Positions 1 through 6,147 of a stretch of DNA of 9,454 nucleotides are shown here, piece by piece. The stretch is from an uncultured Eubacteriales bacterium. Its GTDB lineage: Bacteria; Bacillota; Clostridia; Christensenellales; Borkfalkiaceae. Position numbers and translations under genes: made by a program. The DNA lies in assembly GCA_900548285.1 (NCBI GenBank), contig URKE01000061.1, positions 1-9,454 of the forward strand. Direction: 5' to 3'. The stretch's first letter is position 1. Every line of letters starts with the position of its first letter. The notes under the pieces were generated by a model, which did no database searches, was not told where the DNA came from, and was given only the letters and a program-made list of their open reading frames with translations.

Positions 1-52
1 CGCGCCGAAAGTACTTGTAGGGTGACTTACCGGGAGGATAGGTCGTTGCCAC
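1..52 (+). rRNA. rrf: 5S ribosomal RNA, 3' part (array copy 1)
   Basis: This is the 3' portion of a 5S rRNA cut by the left window edge. It contains the conserved 'gccgaaagtactt' and 'ccgggaggatagg' blocks and the 3' end 'gtcgttgccaca'. Helix IV is intact: GTAGG and CTTAC close a GTGA loop at about 17-30, with one G-U pair. The same sequence recurs in the second copy at 192-220 and 384-412, so this is a tandem 5S array. Copy 1 serves as the reference for an uninterrupted helix IV. The exact 3' end is uncertain by a few bases. Confidence 0.85.
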
Positions 53-61
53 ATTCCATTT

Positions 62-88
62 AACACCGCTTTATGCGGTGTTTTTTTT
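62..88 (+). terminator. Intrinsic terminator of 5S copy 1
   Basis: The 8-bp stem AACACCGC (62-69) pairs with GCGGTGTT (75-82) around loop TTTAT, and the T tract runs to 88. It lies about 10 bases after the 5S 3' end, so the 5S copies seem to be transcribed as separate units. Confidence 0.85.
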
Positions 89-90
89 AT

Positions 91-142
91 GAAATATATA
101 TAATTAATAGTGCAATTGTGAAATATATATAATTAATAGTGC
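91..142 (+). repeat. 29-bp tandem duplication over the 5S promoter and 5' end
   Basis: The 23-base string that starts 'gaaatatatataattaatag' occurs at 91-113 and again at 120-142, a 29-base period. Each unit contains a perfect TATAAT (99-104 and 128-133) followed by 'taatagtgc', which is where the 5S begins. The second unit is joined to the full 5S gene. The first breaks off after 'gtgcaattgt', so it looks like a local duplication that left a spare promoter and a stub of the 5S start. Confidence 0.85.
104..133 (+). promoter_or_regulatory. Probable promoter of 5S copy 2
   Basis: A perfect -10 hexamer TATAAT at 128-133 ends about six bases before the inferred 5S 5' end, the spacing expected for a promoter that starts transcription directly at the RNA. 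The -35 is weak: the best candidate is TTAATA at 104-109, which gives an 18-base spacer. The upstream twin of the -10 at 99-104 may also be active. Confidence 0.5.
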
Positions 143-410
143 GATATTGTCTGAAAGCCTTGCTTGTTTTGTTCCGAACACAGAAGTTAAGCTTCGGCGC
201 GCCGAAAGTACTTGTAGGGTTTATCGCCGAAAGAACAGATAAAACCGACGTCAAGCGAAATATCTTCCCTATTCTGATTCAGAAAACGCCCTCGGAATAC
301 ATACAGTATGCCTTCGGGCGTGTTTCTTTGCATAATACGAAATCTCTTCCGTTTGCCGCCGATTTTCTCAATTGTTTCGGCTTCTTACCGGGAGGATAGG
401 TCGTTGCCAC
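139..410 (+). rRNA. rrf: 5S ribosomal RNA, copy 2, carrying a 163-nt insert in helix IV
   Basis: The 5S core is recognisable on both sides of an insert. The left part (139-220) holds the loop B/C block 'ttccgaacacagaagttaag' (172-191) and 'gccgaaagtactt', and the right part (384-410) holds 'ccgggaggatagg' and the 3' end. Without the insert the RNA would be about 111 nt, a normal 5S length. Relative to copy 1, the two loop bases GA in 'gggt-ga-cttac' are replaced by 221-383. The split is exactly at the helix IV tip, so the remaining 5S folding is kept. Helix II can be drawn between about 149-158 and 189-200 with bulges. Helix I (139-145 with about 404-410) needs a bulged C, so the copy is somewhat divergent. 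It could be a functional expanded 5S, a 5S with an intervening sequence removed after transcription, or a decaying copy. The 5' end is uncertain by a few bases. Confidence 0.8.
221..383 (+). other. Self-complementary expansion segment inside the 5S rRNA
   Basis: The insert is one long imperfect inverted repeat. At the base, GCCGAAA (226-232) pairs with TTTCGGC (375-381). In the middle, a 20-base stretch of the left arm (238-257) matches the reverse complement of the right arm at 15 of 20 positions, with one further G-U pair. Near the tip, AGAAAACGCCC (281-291) pairs with 316-327 over 11 bp with one bulged G, and AATAC/GTAT closes further inside. No convincing target-site duplication or open reading frame was seen. 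It behaves like a helix IV extension rather than a random insertion, though a small palindromic mobile element is an alternative. Confidence 0.75.
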
Positions 411-420
411 ATTCCATTCA

Positions 421-448
421 AGCACTGCTTTGTCGCGGTGCTTTTTTT
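421..448 (+). terminator. Intrinsic terminator of 5S copy 2
   Basis: The stem AGCACTGC (421-428) pairs with GCGGTGCT (435-442), including one G-T pair, around loop TTTGTC. A run of seven T bases follows. It is the clear counterpart of the copy 1 terminator, with compensatory-looking differences in the stem. Confidence 0.85.
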
Positions 449-726
449 GTGTCATCGAAAACCACGCGATAGTCGCGTGGTTCAAAAAAGGTTAACCGTT
501 GATTTGTATTTTATATTTTGAGGTTGCCGGATTGTATTTAACGCGGCTTTTTTACTTTATGAGTTAAAATTCCACACGCTCGGCGTGTGGTATTTCTTTT
601 CCTATTATATCCAAAATGCTTAATTAATCGACCTATACGCCGACTTTTATTGTTTAATATGTGAGACGGATATTACAAGTATGACTTTCGTTATTTAAAA
701 TTTTAATTGTAAACAACAAATAATGA
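449..726. other. Intergenic stretch with two GC-rich hairpins
   Basis: No gene was recognised here. Two perfect stem-loops stand out: AACCACGCG (460-468) with CGCGTGGTT (474-482), 9 bp with a 5-base loop, and CCACACGC (572-579) with GCGTGTGG (583-590), 8 bp with a 3-base loop. Their sequences resemble each other. The second is followed by the T-rich 'tatttctttt' and may be a weak terminator. A GGTTAACC palindrome lies at 490-497. The stretch 600-726 is AT-rich and shows no clear promoter for the next open frame. Confidence 0.5.
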
Positions 727-1002
727 CAGAAACAGTTTAACGTGATTTCGGTTATCAGAAACACACAGTTCTGGTCGTCGGCTTCCAATATGCTGATTCT
801 TCTTCTCACCGACCTGTTAAAGGCTTTGATTCCGCCGTTTATCTTCGCGGAGTGCATTCTGGCGGTAAACAGTAAAAGATTTTCTTTCTGGACGAGAGTT
901 CTTTTGTTTATTCCGGGGATTTTGCCGGGCGTGGCGGGAACTATTGTGTGGGCAAGGGGTATTTTCGGCAGCGGCTCTTCCGGACTTTTAAACGGTCTTT
1001 TA
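727..1002 (+). pseudogene. ABC sugar permease fragment (LplB/MalF type)
   Basis: The frame opens after a stop at 724-726 and encodes text typical of the middle of an LplB/MalF-family inner-membrane permease. Visible marks are 'FWSSASN' before a hydrophobic helix (residues about 18-42 of the frame counted from GTG 742) and the 'RVLLFIPGILPGVAGTIVW' block (52-70), followed by 'GLLNGLL', which matches the loop after the next helix in such permeases. The N-terminal part, the later helices and the EAA coupling motif are absent, so it cannot work as a permease alone. It continues in frame into a LacI-type domain. There is no good ribosome binding site before GTG 742. The junction lies somewhere in 1000-1020. 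Confidence 0.65.
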
Positions 1003-1872
1003 TCCGCTTTGAACGGCGATTTCGTCGCAAAGTCGCTCAGAACCACGCAGACGAAGCAGATAGTGATATTCATCAGCAATCTGTCCAACACGTATTACGC
1101 GGATATCTGTTACGGCGTTATCAAAGAGGCGCGCAAATACGACTATCTCGTAACGATTTGCGTGGTGGAGAGCAACAAAGTCGATTATTATAACGAGATG
1201 TATTTAAGGCAGGTGGACGGGATAATAAACTTTTCCTATACTTTCTGCAAGCCCGAAGTCTTTGAAAAACTCGCCAAAAGAGTCGCCATGATAAACTGTC
1301 GCCCTTATGACGAGTTTTCGATAGGTATTAACTACGCCGACGCGATGGAAAACATCGTGAAAAAATTCGCTGAGAAAAATCGCCGCGAAATAGCGTTCAT
1401 AACCGGCAGGGATTGGAAATCGGTTGAAAAGGATACGCGTTACATCGCTCTCGATTATTATACTAAACAATACGGTATAGAGTTGAAAAAAGAGAATATC
1501 TTAAACAGCGACGAAACGACGGAAGCGGCTAAAGGAACGGCCTTGTTTTCGGAAGGCGCGGCGTGCATGGAGAAAATGCTGAAAAAGGACCCCGATATCG
1601 ACGCCGTTTTCTGCATGAACGACATGCTCGCGATAGGGGCGTTCAAGTACCTTAATTCCATAGGAAAACGCGTCCCGGAAGACATATCGCTCTGCGGTTG
1701 CGATAACATTTCTTATCTGCAGTGTCTGGATAACAAGTTGTCGACGATAGATTTTTCCAAGATGGAGTTCGGCAGGTTATGCACGCAGAACATTCTCGAC
1801 AAAATCAACGGCAGAAAAGCCGAAGGTACTAAAACCATTTACGCTTCGTTTATCGATAACGGTTCTATTTAA
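742..1872 (+). pseudogene. Permease-LacI chimera: LacI-type ligand-binding domain without HTH head
   Basis: From about residue 94 (base 1021) the 376-residue frame is a LacI/GalR-family regulator. It shows 'FVAKSLRT' (the hinge-helix region), 'IVIFISNLSNTYYADI' (start of the periplasmic-binding-protein-like fold), 'IDAVFCMNDMLAIGA' (286-300), 'VPEDISLCGCDN' (311-322) and the family-like end 'FIDNGSI'. This domain senses a sugar and dimerises. The DNA-binding helix-turn-helix (about 55 residues) is missing, and permease sequence stands in its place. 'SALNGD' (88-93) may be the last trace of the HTH ('VS-ALNG' in LacI proteins) or just permease sequence. Without the HTH it should not bind an operator. 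A natural membrane-anchored sensor is possible but less likely than a deletion fusion or a misassembly. It ends at TAA 1870-1872 with a hairpin directly after. Confidence 0.7.
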
Positions 1873-1891
1873 CCCGAACGTATTTTTCGGG
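1873..1891 (+). terminator. Hairpin directly after the LacI-type frame
   Basis: CCCGAA (1873-1878) pairs with TTCGGG (1886-1891) immediately after the stop codon. There is no T tract behind it, so it may protect the transcript end or be only a weak terminator. Confidence 0.35.
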
Positions 1892-2173
1892 ATATTGTTT
1901 AACGCGAAAACAGCCTTCTTGTGTATTCCGGAAACGGCATGCCGCCGGCGAAACTGCGGTGTAAGCCGGCTTCGGCAGATGTCGGGCAAGGACGACAAAT
2001 CGGGCAACAACAAATTAGGCAACGGCAAATCGGGTGTTGACAATAAATCGGACAACGGCAAAAATGCAAATTAACGCCCGGAAACCGCGCTATAAGTCGA
2101 TTAACTACCATTTTTGCGCTTTCATAAGCGAAGAGGTCGCCGGTTTTAAACGCCGAAACGCAACAAAAGAAGT
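1892..2173. other. Intergenic stretch with a degenerate 15-bp repeat
   Basis: No recognised gene lies here. GCCGGC (1944-1949) and GCCGGC (1965-1970) can form a 6-bp stem. At 1991-2060 a degenerate 15-base unit of the form 'aaatcgggcaacggc' repeats about four times. Read from ATG 1979 it gives a short Gly/Asn/Lys/Ser-rich peptide of about 31 residues ending at TAA 2072-2074, without a visible ribosome binding site. The peptide is not supported as a gene. Confidence 0.4.
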
Positions 2174-2208
2174 AAAAAAGGAAGAACGGTTGAGTTCTTC
2201 CTTTTTTT
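2174..2208. terminator. Bidirectional intrinsic terminator between convergent genes
   Basis: The stem GGAAGAAC (2180-2187) pairs with GTTCTTCC (2194-2201) around a 6-base loop, with six A before it and seven T after it. It can stop transcription from the LacI-type frame on the plus strand and from the AraC gene on the minus strand. Confidence 0.9.
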
Positions 2209-2298
2209 GCGGTTATCGATTTAATTTTCCGCATGGTTTTACCGTGAAGTCGGCAAACTTTATGCGGTAATTTATATTTTATTCTTGTCTGGCATACG

Positions 2299-3213
2299 TT
2301 AATACGGCGATCCGTCTGTATTTTTCGATACGGCGTTGAGTTCCGACGATTTTTTCGCGGCTTGTTCGCGGGCGCGGTATTTCGCGGGCGAAACGAGATA
2401 TTTTTTCTTGAACACTTCCGAAAAGTAATAAGGGCTGGCAAACCCCGTGGACTCGGAAATGGACGAAATGGTGAAACTCCCGTTGGCGAGCATTTCCGCG
2501 GCTTTGCTCAGCCGCACGGACGTGAGATAAGCCTGCGGCGACCTTTTTATTTCGCGGCGGAAAATTCTCGAAAGATATTGCGGCGAAACGAAAAACGTTT
2601 TCGCGATCGTTCCCGCGGAAATGTCGTTGCCGTAATTTTTGTCGATATAATCCACGATTTTTTCGACGAGTTGCGTCTTTATCGTCTTTTGAGAGCTGGC
2701 GGAAGCAAATTCCGCGGCAATTTCCGCAAAAATCCGGTAAAGGTTGGAAAGCATTATGAAGCCCTGCGGATCTTCGTTTAAATTTCCGTCGTTCATCGCG
2801 CTTAAAAACATAGCGGCGAACTTATCGTAATCGGAAACGGTTTTAACGAAAACGTCGTTGCCCAGCCCCGACTGCTCGAAAAGCGTTCCGCAGTCCGAGC
2901 CGTTGATCTCGAACCATATCGAACGCCAGGGGTTTTCGGGGTTTTGCATATAAGACACGGTTTTCCCGGGAGCGATGGCAAAAATCGCTCCTTTTTCCAC
3001 GACGTATTTCTTGTTTTCGTAGTAGCACACGCCTTCGCCGTCAAGAATGAAATGCACGATGTAATTTGTGAGTTTCCACGGTCCGACGGGATATTTTCTC
3101 GGCGAAGTCCTTTCCCACGCGCACACGACGGGGCGGATATGATAGTCCGTAAGCGAATAAAATTTTACGCAGACGTTTTTTTGTAAGAACGTGTATTTTT
3201 TATCGTCGATCAT
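2299..3213 (-). CDS. AraC-family transcriptional regulator
   Basis: This is a full-length (304 residues) AraC/XylS-type regulator. The N-terminal part (about 45-115) is a cupin-like sugar-sensing domain, with 'FILDGEGVCYYENKKYVVEKG' as its barrel core. The C-terminal part (about 183-283) carries the double helix-turn-helix: the first around 197-218 ('SAGTIAKTFFVSPQYLSRIFRR') and the second around 248-269 ('ISSISESTGFASPYYFSEVFKK'), followed by the family signature end 'VSPAKYR'. Such proteins usually activate adjacent sugar uptake and hydrolysis genes when bound to their inducer. It is divergent from the operon that starts near 3497 with an intergenic gap of about 280 bases, so that operon is its likely target. 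It ends about 90 bases from the shared bidirectional terminator. A near-consensus promoter lies so close that the leader would be only about 10 bases. The sensed sugar is unknown. Confidence 0.9.
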   Translation of the reverse strand: MIDDKKYTFLQKNVCVKFYSLTDYHIRPVVCAWERTSPRKYPVGPWKLTNYIVHFILDGEGVCYYENKKYVVEKGAIFAIAPGKTVSYMQNPENPWRSIWFEINGSDCGTLFEQSGLGNDVFVKTVSDYDKFAAMFLSAMNDGNLNEDPQGFIMLSNLYRIFAEIAAEFASASSQKTIKTQLVEKIVDYIDKNYGNDISAGTIAKTFFVSPQYLSRIFRREIKRSPQAYLTSVRLSKAAEMLANGSFTISSISESTGFASPYYFSEVFKKKYLVSPAKYRAREQAAKKSSELNAVSKNTDGSPY

Positions 3214-3229
3214 CTTTGGTACCCATCGT

Positions 3230-3258
3230 ATTATATCATTATCGGTTTTCTATTGCAA
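3230..3258 (-). promoter_or_regulatory. Promoter of the AraC-family gene
   Basis: On the minus strand TTGCAA (3258-3253) is followed by a 17-base spacer and a perfect TATAAT (3235-3230). Transcription would begin around 3222-3225, only about 10 bases before the ATG at 3213. The sole Shine-Dalgarno candidate there is 'AAAG', so initiation may be weak or near-leaderless. Confidence 0.7.
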
Positions 3259-3417
3259 GCCTAATCGCCGCATTGTTTCAAAAAACGGATTTTTAAGTTC
3301 AAATATTAATATGTTTTGCCGAGCTCCGCAAAAATTTTCGGTCTTAACCCGTGAAAATTTACCTGCGCGAGGGCTTTTTTTGTTTCAAATTTTGTATCTT
3401 TCATTTCAAAAATAATA
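3259..3417. other. Divergent intergenic region, possible regulator sites
   Basis: The stretch between the two promoters is AT-rich. Near 3384-3416, just upstream of the plus-strand -35, two related blocks 'tttcaaattttgtatc' and 'tttcatttcaaaaata' sit head to tail. That is the position and arrangement expected for AraC-type operator half-sites, but the match between the blocks is loose. No RNA gene or riboswitch was recognised. Confidence 0.3.
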
Positions 3418-3447
3418 TTGCAAACGGATACCCTTTGCGTGTAAAAT
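3418..3447 (+). promoter_or_regulatory. Probable promoter of the glycan/sugar-acid operon
   Basis: TTGCAA (3418-3423), an 18-base spacer and TAAAAT (3442-3447) lie about 50 bases before the ATG at 3497. The -35 is identical to that of the divergent AraC promoter. Confidence 0.5.
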
Positions 3448-3496
3448 ATCAGGGTAAACCGAGGGAATGTTCATTTCGTCGGACGGAGAAAATATT

Positions 3497-3653
3497 ATGG
3501 CTGACAAACTTGTAAAAAAACAAATACGGGAAAGTAAGTTATTCCGAACTCTTCGCTGTGATGCTTTTCTCGGTTGTTCCCGCCGTTCTTTTATATGCGT
3601 TCGCGCAGAAATTCATTGTGAACAACGTTAATATCGGAGGTTTGAAAGGATGA
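3497..3653 (+). pseudogene. ABC sugar permease (LplC/MalG type) with its middle deleted
   Basis: The gene has a good start (GGAG about 10 bases before ATG 3497). It begins 'MADKLVKKQIRESK', typical of the cytoplasmic N-terminus of LplC/YtcP-type permeases. From about 3540, in the +1 frame, the text is the C-terminus of the same family: 'SELFAVMLFSVVPAVLLYAF', then 'AQKFIV' and the terminal 'GGLKG' before TGA 3651-3653. About 240 codons, including all earlier helices and the EAA motif, are missing, and the two ends are in different frames. In its own frame the N-terminal part would run on into nonsense. The TGA overlaps the next ATG (ATGA), as in an intact operon. It is non-functional as written. 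Either the genome or the assembly has lost the middle. Confidence 0.7.
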
Positions 3654-6103
3654 TTACGCGTCGGCTTAAAATTTTATACAATAAATGCGGAAAATCGAGC
3701 TATAAGGCGATTAACGGCGAGATTCTTTCTGTAAAAACCGTTTTCGGCGGCGACGAACTCGTCATTTTTGACGGCGGCGAAAAGGGTAGGAAGGAATGTG
3801 TCCTGGAAGCGGAACGCGGCGAAAGCGGTTTCGCTTTTTTCGCTTATGCGGTTAACAAAGAATTGCCCGTTTATTACCCCGAAGAGGGGGTTATCGTAAC
3901 GACTTCCGACGACGAAAGAAGTTACGGCGAAATCGAATCGGCGATAAAAGCGAAAGGTCTGAAAACCGATATCGGAAAATTCGAGTCGGGCGAGGAAACG
4001 TCTTTTTCGTCGGCAGAAAAACTTCCGTCGAGGCGGTGTCCCACGTTTTTATCCGTTTCCGGAAATGTGAATTTGTGGGAAGCCGGGTTCAGGGGTTTTC
4101 CTATCGAGGAAAAACAACATTTCGATCTTTACGATTATTTTATTCCGCGGCAGAATTGGGACAGAGTGAATTTCGACGCGGACGCCGAAAGGGTGGTTTA
4201 CAGGTATTCGTTCGGCAGGGGAATGGGCGCGCGCGACGACCTCAAACGCAGAAATTATAAGGGGTATTATCCTTGTATTATCGCCGAACTCCCGGACGGC
4301 GGAATCGATTATTCCGTTACGGCGTTCTGCGATTCCGAAACCGATTATGCGGCGGACTGCGGAACAAATCCTTTTAACGCGATGCTTCACAGCGCGGCTA
4401 ATTCGCTCGCGGACGAGGAGAAAACGGCGGCGAAAAAACTCGAAAGCGCGCCGACCGTTCTCAGAGTGAAACTTTCCGCGGCGAACAACGGCGAAACCTG
4501 CGCAACGGCGTATTTCAGATTGCCGCAGATCAACACGCCCGTTATGGCGGAATCCGATAAGACGGGCGAAGTCGTTTCGCAAGGTTACGGAATTTACAAG
4601 AACCGCGTGTTTATGCGCGTTACGGCGGACGGCGAAAAAGCAAACGGCGCGGAAACGGCGTTTATTCTCGCCCCGGGCGAAAAGAAAGACATATATATAT
4701 TGTTGTTTTTTAAGCCCGTGGAGAAGAGTTTTGCGGATAAGTTCGACGAAACGGATTTTGAAAAACGCTTGTCCGAGGCTGAAAAAGTATGGCGGGAAAA
4801 ACTCGGCGATTTAGCCGAACTATGCTTACCGGAAAAACGGATCGAAAACGCCGTTAAAACAGGTTTTTTCCATCTCCTCGGCTCATGTTTCGGCGAGCGG
4901 GGCGGAAACGTTCTCGCTTCCTGCGCGGGCGTGTATCCGCCGATCGGCTCGGAAAGTTCGCCGATAATTCAGTTTCTGGACAGCGTCGGGCAAAACGAAG
5001 CGGCGGGGAAGTGTCTGAATTTCTTTTTCGGACGTGAAAAAGAGAACGGGTTTATTCAGAATATCTGCGGCTATATGCTCGAAAACGGCGCGACTCTTTA
5101 TAACGAGAGTCTGCATTACGCATATTCGCGCGATAAAAAGCAGTTGGCGGAGAACTTCGGTAAAATCAAAAAAGCGACGAGTTACGTTCTCGGCTGGATA
5201 GACAGAAACAAAAACGACAAACCGTTCGGTTACGGAATGATAGACGGACAAGTCGCCGATCCGGAGGACACTTTCCGGTCGTACGCTCTTAACGCTTTCG
5301 CTTATGCGGGTTTGCGCGGCGCGGCTGAGTTGTATGAGGCTTTCGGCGCGGAAAAAGACGAAACCGAAAGGGTGAAACGCTATGCCGACGAACTTGCGGG
5401 AAACATAAGAAAGGCGTATAAAACGGCGTTGAAACGTTCGCCGCTCGTTCCGCTTAAGGACGGCAGATGGACGCCCGCGGTTGCTCCGTGGGCGGAGGGC
5501 AGATGCGCTTGCTCGCTGCATTTCGAGGGTGAAAGTTGTTTCACTCACGCGGCGCATAACCTTAAGGATTCGCTTCTGTCGCTCGGGTTTTTGGTTTATT
5601 ACGGCGTTTTTGCGCCCGAAACGGACGACGCGACGAGGATAATCGAATATCTTTCCGATAGTTATTTCGAGGATAACACCGCGTTTTCGCAGCCGTATTA
5701 TAATCTCGCGCCGATGATAAATCTTTTCCGCGGCGAGCGGAAGGCGTTCTTAAAGGAATATTACACGGCTTTCGCAACCCTGGCGGACAGGGAAACGTAT
5801 TCTTTCTGGGAACATTATTTCCTCGCCACGCCGCACAAAACTCACGAGCAGGCATGGTTTTTGATGCGCACGAGATATATGCTGTATTTTGAAAAGAACG
5901 GCGCGCTGTATTTGCTGGCGGGAATCCCCGACGCGTGGAGAAAAAAGGGGAAGAAAATCGTTTTGAAAAACGCGAGATGTTTATATGGTAAATTCTCGCT
6001 CGAAGTTGATTTTTCAGACGGAGGAGCAGATTATCGTTTTGAAAGCGATTTTCCTCAAATACCCGTCTATATATCGATTAACGGTGAAAATAAAAGAGTA
6101 TAA
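3650..6103 (+). CDS. Six-hairpin (alpha/alpha barrel) glycosidase-like protein
   Basis: This 817-residue protein has no signal peptide or membrane helix, so it should act in the cytoplasm on imported oligosaccharides. The layout is that of six-hairpin glycosidases. An N-terminal beta-rich domain spans about 1-370, with 'LWEAGFRGFP' and a 'YSFGRGMGARDDLKRRNYKGYY' block. A helical barrel spans about 380-745, with 'IIQFLDSVGQNEAAGKCLNFFF', 'YNESLHYAYSRDKKQL' (the usual 'eHY-ytgD' hairpin) and 'DPEDTFRSYALNAFAYAGL'. A small C-terminal beta domain (750-817) contains 'LYLLAGIPDAWRKKGKKI', like the ends of GH78/GH95/GH65-type enzymes. Acidic candidates for catalysis are E435, D444, E450, E487 and D540. 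I cannot assign a GH family or substrate. GGAGG (3636-3640) lies 9 bases before the ATG, and the start overlaps the permease stop, so translation is probably coupled. Confidence 0.75.
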   Translation: MITRRLKILYNKCGKSSYKAINGEILSVKTVFGGDELVIFDGGEKGRKECVLEAERGESGFAFFAYAVNKELPVYYPEEGVIVTTSDDERSYGEIESAIKAKGLKTDIGKFESGEETSFSSAEKLPSRRCPTFLSVSGNVNLWEAGFRGFPIEEKQHFDLYDYFIPRQNWDRVNFDADAERVVYRYSFGRGMGARDDLKRRNYKGYYPCIIAELPDGGIDYSVTAFCDSETDYAADCGTNPFNAMLHSAANSLADEEKTAAKKLESAPTVLRVKLSAANNGETCATAYFRLPQINTPVMAESDKTGEVVSQGYGIYKNRVFMRVTADGEKANGAETAFILAPGEKKDIYILLFFKPVEKSFADKFDETDFEKRLSEAEKVWREKLGDLAELCLPEKRIENAVKTGFFHLLGSCFGERGGNVLASCAGVYPPIGSESSPIIQFLDSVGQNEAAGKCLNFFFGREKENGFIQNICGYMLENGATLYNESLHYAYSRDKKQLAENFGKIKKATSYVLGWIDRNKNDKPFGYGMIDGQVADPEDTFRSYALNAFAYAGLRGAAELYEAFGAEKDETERVKRYADELAGNIRKAYKTALKRSPLVPLKDGRWTPAVAPWAEGRCACSLHFEGESCFTHAAHNLKDSLLSLGFLVYYGVFAPETDDATRIIEYLSDSYFEDNTAFSQPYYNLAPMINLFRGERKAFLKEYYTAFATLADRETYSFWEHYFLATPHKTHEQAWFLMRTRYMLYFEKNGALYLLAGIPDAWRKKGKKIVLKNARCLYGKFSLEVDFSDGGADYRFESDFPQIPVYISINGENKRV

Positions 6104-6147
6104 ACAAGTAAATGCCGCGCCGGTTTTTCAGGCGCTGGGAGTGAAAA

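Noticed and set aside
91..142. CRISPR-like repeats before the 5S
   Set aside because: There are only two units, the spacing is far too short, and the repeat contains a -10 box and the 5S start, so it is a simple tandem duplication.
139..399. An 86-codon open frame starting GTG 139 through the 5S gene
   Set aside because: It runs through 5S rRNA core sequence and the palindromic insert, has no ribosome binding site and shows no protein-like pattern.
2229..2267. Inverted repeat CCGCAT/ATGCGG after the AraC gene
   Set aside because: It is a 6-bp stem with a 27-base loop and no T tract. The strong terminator at 2174-2208 explains the gene end better.
1899..2441. A 180-codon minus-strand frame between the convergent genes
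   Set aside because: It crosses the bidirectional terminator and the 3' end of the AraC gene, and its Cys/Pro/Ile-rich repeat is just the complement of the 15-bp DNA repeat.
3360..3376. Possible terminator 'cctgcgcgaggg' followed by T-rich sequence
   Set aside because: The stem is only three base pairs (CCT/AGG) around GCGCG, too weak to call.
4883..5557. Minus-strand frame of 224 codons inside the glycosidase gene
   Set aside because: It has Arg-rich shadow composition, no start signal and no recognisable domain.
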